In this document: positions 60,480 to 64,000 of the stretch, piece after piece | Position numbering within the stretch: position 1 is the stretch's first letter | How the letters are laid out: each line of letters opens with the position of its first letter | Assembly: GCF_016741935.1 (NCBI RefSeq) | Contig: NZ_JAERRG010000001.1 | Location: 186,001 to 250,000 of the forward strand | From: Streptomyces endocoffeicus | Lineage (GTDB): Bacteria; Actinomycetota; Actinomycetes; Streptomycetales; Streptomycetaceae | DNA length: 64,000 nucleotides | Direction: 5' to 3' | Program-made: the position numbers and the translations under genes | Notes under the pieces: generated by a model | What the model was told of the DNA's origin: nothing | Databases searched by the model: none | The model's input: the letters and a program-made list of their open reading frames with translations, nothing else

Positions 60480-61817
60480 ATGCCCGAGCCTCCGAACGGC
60501 CGGCTCCACCAGCCGAGCCGCCGGGCCGTCCTCGCCGCGGCCGCCGCCGGCCTCAGTACGGCCCTGACCTCCACCCTCTCCGGCTGCTCCGCCGCGAGCG
60601 GCAGCACCTCAGACGGCATCACCCTCACGTTCTCCTGGTGGGGGAACGACGACCGTGCCGCGCGTACCGAGAAGGCGGTACGTCTCTTCGAGAAGGAGCA
60701 CCCGGGCGTCACCGTCCGCACATCCAATGGTGAATTCAGCTCCTATCTGCAGAAGTTGTCCACCCAAGCCGCGGGCGGCGGGATACCCGATGTGGTCCAG
60801 CTCGACTACCGGCAGATCTCGCAGTACGCGGGCGGCGAAGCGATCAGGCCGCTGGACGACGTCATCAAGGCCAGGACGATCCGCACGTCCGAGATGGACA
60901 AGGGCCTGCTGCGCACCGGCACCTACGAGGGCGGGCAGTATGCCGTGCCCATGGGCCGTGGCATCACCGGATACGCCTATGACTCCGCCGTCTACAAGAA
61001 GGCCGGAATCCCCACGCCCCGGCCGAGTTGGACCTGGCAGGACTGGGGCGAGGCCAACAAGAAGATCGCCGCCCTGGGTCTGAAATCCCCCGACGGACGC
61101 CCCTACACGGGCTCCAACGACGGCGGCGCCAACGAGGACGTCTTCGAGACCTGGCTGCGCGGCCGCGGCCGTAATCTCTACGCGAGCCAGACCGAACTCG
61201 GCTTCACCCAGGACGACCTGGCCGCCTTCTGGTCGTTCTGCGACAGACTCCGCAGGGAGGGCGCCATCGCCCAGGCCCGGGACACCGTGCAGGCCAAGAG
61301 CACCGAGACCAGCCCCATCGGCCGCCGCCTCGCGGCCGCCGACTTCACCTGGGACGCGCCGTTCCCCGGGTACACGGGCCTGCTCGGCGAGGACATCCAC
61401 TTCGCGCCCGTGCCCACGACCGGCGGCCACCAGGGCACGTACTTCAAGCCGACCATGCTCATCGGTATCGGCGCGAACAGCGAGCATCCCAAGGAAGCGG
61501 CCCAGTTGATCGACTTCCTCCTCAACGACCCACGGGCGGGCGACATCCTCGGCTTCTCCCGCTCCACCCCGCCCAACCGCAAGATCGCCGCCCGGGTCGC
61601 CAAGACGCTCCAGGGACCGGAGCGGGAGATCTACGACTACGCGCAGACGATGGAGAAGTACGGCGTGGACGCCCCGCCGACCGCACCGCCGCCCGGCGAC
61701 CTCGCGATCCAGACGGCGTTCAAACGGGGCTACCAACGCGTGATGTACGGCATGGCCACCCCGCGGCAGGCGGCGCGCGAACTCATCGACGAGGCGAACC
61801 GGGAGCTGAGGTCATGA
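60480..61817 (+). CDS. Sugar ABC transporter substrate-binding lipoprotein (MalE-type)
   Basis: A 445-residue exported solute-binding protein. The Tat-type lipoprotein signal has RR at 14-15 (PSRRAVLAAAAAGLSTAL) and lipobox LSGC (Cys36). The mature part opens ITLTFSWWGNDDRAARTEKA and has family-1 features (YAVPMGRGITGYAYDSAVYK, PSWTWQDWGEANKKI). It ends with the usual helix. It binds an oligosaccharide or sugar acid and passes it to the two permeases downstream. Confidence 0.93.
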   Translation: MPEPPNGRLHQPSRRAVLAAAAAGLSTALTSTLSGCSAASGSTSDGITLTFSWWGNDDRAARTEKAVRLFEKEHPGVTVRTSNGEFSSYLQKLSTQAAGGGIPDVVQLDYRQISQYAGGEAIRPLDDVIKARTIRTSEMDKGLLRTGTYEGGQYAVPMGRGITGYAYDSAVYKKAGIPTPRPSWTWQDWGEANKKIAALGLKSPDGRPYTGSNDGGANEDVFETWLRGRGRNLYASQTELGFTQDDLAAFWSFCDRLRREGAIAQARDTVQAKSTETSPIGRRLAAADFTWDAPFPGYTGLLGEDIHFAPVPTTGGHQGTYFKPTMLIGIGANSEHPKEAAQLIDFLLNDPRAGDILGFSRSTPPNRKIAARVAKTLQGPEREIYDYAQTMEKYGVDAPPTAPPPGDLAIQTAFKRGYQRVMYGMATPRQAARELIDEANRELRS

Positions 61818-62785
61818 GCACGGTGTCGACGACGAGGGCGCCCGCGCGCGTCGACCGCACGACGGATCCGCGCCCGCGGAAGAGCAAGCGGCGCCAGGTC
61901 CGTGAACGGCAGTGGCCCGCCTATGTGTTCCTCTCCCCGTGGATGATCGGCGCGGTCGTGCTGACCCTGGTGCCGATGGCCGTGTCGCTGTACCTGTCGT
62001 TCACGGACTACAACCTGTTCGACCCGCCGCACTGGGTGGGCTTGCGCAACTACCAGGAGATGCTGTTCGAGGATCCGCGCTACTGGCGGTCGGTCGGCAC
62101 CACCATGCTGTACGTCGTCGTGGCCGTTCCGCTGAAGCTGGGCCTCGCCCTCGGCGTGGCGATGCTTCTGAAGAACCTCGGCCGGGGCCGGGGCTTCTAC
62201 CGCTCCGCGTTCTACGCGCCGTCGCTGCTCGGGGCGAGCATGTCCATCGCCCTGGTGTGGAAGGCGCTGTTCAACGACGGCGGCACGATCCCCGACGTCC
62301 TGGACGCGGTCGGCATCAACGCCGGCGGCTGGGTCGGCAACCCCCACCTCGCGGTGTACGCGGTCGTCCTGCTGACGGTGTGGCAGTTCGGCGCACCCAT
62401 GGTGATCTTCCTGGCGGGCCTCCAGCAGATCTCGCCCGACCTCTACGAGGCCGCGGCGCTCGACGGCGCGGGCCGCTGGCGGCAGTTCGTGTCCATCACC
62501 GTGCCGATGCTGTCCCCGGTCGTCTTCTTCAACCTGGTCCTCGAGGTCATCAACTCGTTCCAGGTCTTCACCCCGGCCTTCGCCATCAGCGGCGGCGACG
62601 GCGGACCCGCCGACTCCACGATGTTCTACACGCTCTACCTGTACGAGCGCGGCTTCACGGCCTCGCACATGGGCTACGCCGCGGCGATGGCCTGGCTGCT
62701 GCTGATCGCCATCGGCGCGATCACCCTGATCCTGTTCCGGACCTCCCGGTCCTGGGTCTTCTACGCGGACGAGGGGGAACGATGA
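61814..62785 (+). CDS. Sugar ABC transporter permease (MalF/UgpA-type)
   Basis: A 323-residue membrane protein with six main helices after a basic N-terminal tail. YVFLSPWMIGAVVLTLVPMA is helix 1; the EAA loop is YEAAALDGAGRWRQFVSITV. It overlaps the binding-protein gene by 4 bp (ATGA). Confidence 0.93.
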   Translation: MSTVSTTRAPARVDRTTDPRPRKSKRRQVRERQWPAYVFLSPWMIGAVVLTLVPMAVSLYLSFTDYNLFDPPHWVGLRNYQEMLFEDPRYWRSVGTTMLYVVVAVPLKLGLALGVAMLLKNLGRGRGFYRSAFYAPSLLGASMSIALVWKALFNDGGTIPDVLDAVGINAGGWVGNPHLAVYAVVLLTVWQFGAPMVIFLAGLQQISPDLYEAAALDGAGRWRQFVSITVPMLSPVVFFNLVLEVINSFQVFTPAFAISGGDGGPADSTMFYTLYLYERGFTASHMGYAAAMAWLLLIAIGAITLILFRTSRSWVFYADEGER

Positions 62786-63618
62786 ACATCGCCACGAAGC
62801 GGTGGCTGCCGCACACCGTCGCGGCCGTGTGCCTGCTCGTCCTGCTGTACCCGCTGGCCTGGCTGCTGGCCACCTCGCTCAAGCCGGCCGACGAGGTGGT
62901 GACGAGCCTGGACCTGCTGCCCAGCCACCTGGAGTGGTCGAACTACACGACCGCCCTGGACGGGGTCTCCGGCGTCACCGTCAGCCGCCTGCTCGGCAAC
63001 ACCCTGCTGATCGCGGGGGGCGCGGTGGTCGGCAACGTCCTGTCCTGCTCGCTGGCCGCCTACGCCTTCGCCCGGCTGCGCTTCCGCATGAGCAAGGTGA
63101 TGTTCGCCTTCATGGTGGCGACGCTGATGCTGCCGCACCACGTCGTGCTGATTCCGCAGTACATCATCTTCAACCGCCTCGGCCTGGTGGACAGTTTCTG
63201 GCCGCTGATCCTGCCGAAGTTCCTGGCCACCGAGGCGTTCTTCGTCTTCCTCATCGTCCAGTTCATGCGCGGCCTTCCGCGCGAGCTGGAGGAGTCCGCG
63301 CGGATCGACGGCTGCGGTCCCTTCCGCGCGTATTGGTCGATCACGCTGCCGCTGGCCCGGCCCGCGCTGATCACCACGGCCATCTTCACGTTCATCTGGA
63401 CGTGGAACGACTTCTTCACGCAGATGATCTATCTCTTCGCGCCGGAGAAGTTCACCATCACGCTCGCCCTGCGCAGCTTCGTCGACCAGTCCAGCACCTC
63501 CGCGTACGGCCCCATGTTCGCCATGTCGGTGATCTCGGTGCTGCCGATCGTGCTGTTCTTCTTCGTCTTCCAGCGCTACCTCGTGCAGGGCATGGCCACG
63601 TCCGGACTGAAGGGGTGA
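62782..63618 (+). CDS. Sugar ABC transporter permease (MalG/UgpE-type)
   Basis: A 278-residue membrane protein with six helices. LLYPLAWLLATSLKPADEVV is the usual start, SCSLAAYAFARLRFRMSKVM the mid region, and LEESARIDGCGPFRAYWSIT the EAA loop. It overlaps the previous permease by 4 bp. No ATPase gene is in the operon up to 64000; Streptomyces importers of this type generally share MsiK. Confidence 0.93.
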   Translation: MNIATKRWLPHTVAAVCLLVLLYPLAWLLATSLKPADEVVTSLDLLPSHLEWSNYTTALDGVSGVTVSRLLGNTLLIAGGAVVGNVLSCSLAAYAFARLRFRMSKVMFAFMVATLMLPHHVVLIPQYIIFNRLGLVDSFWPLILPKFLATEAFFVFLIVQFMRGLPRELEESARIDGCGPFRAYWSITLPLARPALITTAIFTFIWTWNDFFTQMIYLFAPEKFTITLALRSFVDQSSTSAYGPMFAMSVISVLPIVLFFFVFQRYLVQGMATSGLKG

Positions 63619-63626
63619 GGCACACC

Positions 63627-64000
63627 ATGGCCCACGCACCGATCGCGCACCGGCGCGAGCGCCGGGAACCCGGAGAGGTCTTCGGCTCCGGCTTCAGCCT
63701 CTTCGCCGACATGCTGCTCGTCGGCCTGCTCACCAGCCTCGCCTGCCTGCCGGTCGTCACGGCCCCGGCCGCGTTCGCCGCCGCGTCCGCGACGCTCCGG
63801 CAGGCCGCGGGCAGCGGCGTCCAGGTCAGGGCCGGTACGTACGGCGCTCACCTCCGTGCCCATCTGTCCGCGCGCTCGGCGGCGCTCGGTCTGGTGCCGC
63901 CGCTGCTCGCGGTGGTCGTCCTGGTCGATGCCGCGCTGATGCGCGCCGCACTGCCCGGAGCGGCCGTCATGGCGCCCGCCCTCGCGCTGCTCGTCCTGGG
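63627..64000 (+). CDS. YesL-like (DUF624) membrane protein, 3' end outside window
   Basis: The frame from ATG 63627 stays open to the window end (124 residues). FGSGFSLFADMLLVGLLTSL, ACLPVVTAPAAFAAASATLR and a second hydrophobic segment (LGLVPPLLAVVVLVDAALM) fit the N-terminal part of YesL/DUF624 proteins. These usually sit in sugar ABC importer operons, where their function is unknown. It starts 8 bp after the permease stop. Confidence 0.75.
   Translation, partial: MAHAPIAHRRERREPGEVFGSGFSLFADMLLVGLLTSLACLPVVTAPAAFAAASATLRQAAGSGVQVRAGTYGAHLRAHLSARSAALGLVPPLLAVVVLVDAALMRAALPGAAVMAPALALLVL

Overview
The window is high-GC DNA (roughly 70%) with GTG and TTG starts, many 4-bp ATGA/GTGA start-stop overlaps, and a gene content (ECF sigma remnant, SpoIIE-type phosphatase, Ser/Thr kinase, TetR/LacI/GntR/HxlR/XRE regulators beside single enzymes, phosphonoacetate hydrolase, IcmF) that points to a Streptomyces-like actinomycete. 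No rRNA, tRNA or CRISPR array was seen. Several truncated genes and transposase remnants suggest an accessory part of the chromosome. All protein-family names are by-eye recognition of motifs, not search results.

Bases 1-12989 form a carbon-source locus. On the minus strand lie a four-carbon acid sugar kinase (cut by the window edge), an M24 peptidase-like protein, a sugar-porter MFS, an SDR, a VOC/glyoxalase-like protein, and a translationally coupled SDR plus a shortened, catalytically degenerate SDR-like protein. Two nearly identical FadR-type GntR regulators stand back to back (7030-7770 and 8105-8845). A three-gene ribose/fructose-type ABC importer (10042-12989) follows on the plus strand. 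Six copies of an 18-bp motif centred on ACCGGT sit upstream of each transcription unit, so the twin GntR proteins probably control the whole locus.

Bases 13000-29810 are mostly small regulator-target pairs: MFS/HxlR, FMN reductase/XRE, TetR/quinone oxidoreductase, LysR/MFS, DUF4345-like protein/TetR, and AraC/TauE. Among them are a Ser/Thr kinase, an internally deleted ECF sigma factor with a coupled membrane protein, and a Tat-type amidase. Inverted repeats lie in most of the divergent promoters.

Bases 30078-36713 carry a phosphonate and acyl-CoA region. A dicarboxylate symporter gene is cut off and runs into the 3' remnant of a LysR gene that is frameshifted at a CCCGT pentamer repeat. Phosphonoacetate hydrolase follows directly. 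A 3-hydroxybutyryl-CoA dehydrogenase and fused isobutyryl-CoA mutase (icmF) lie on the opposite strand.

Bases 36883-46691 hold a multi-domain SpoIIE phosphatase, a two-component system with a VanZ-like protein, a lipoprotein, a zinc-ribbon protein of unknown role, and a coupled DUF7019-like/HEAT-repeat pair. Bases 46691-49690 are a scar zone with gene fragments and IS30 and Tn3 transposase remnants around an intact aldo/keto reductase.

Bases 50763-64000 form a second carbohydrate locus: two tandem LacI regulators, an MHS-type transporter, a cytoplasmic sulfatase, a secreted sialidase-fold protein, a third LacI, a Gfo/Idh/MocA oxidoreductase, and a MalEFG-type ABC importer without its ATPase, running into a YesL-like membrane protein at the right edge. 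The logic is extracellular cleavage of a (possibly sulfated) glycan, uptake, desulfation and oxidation, with LacI repressors acting at clear palindromes.
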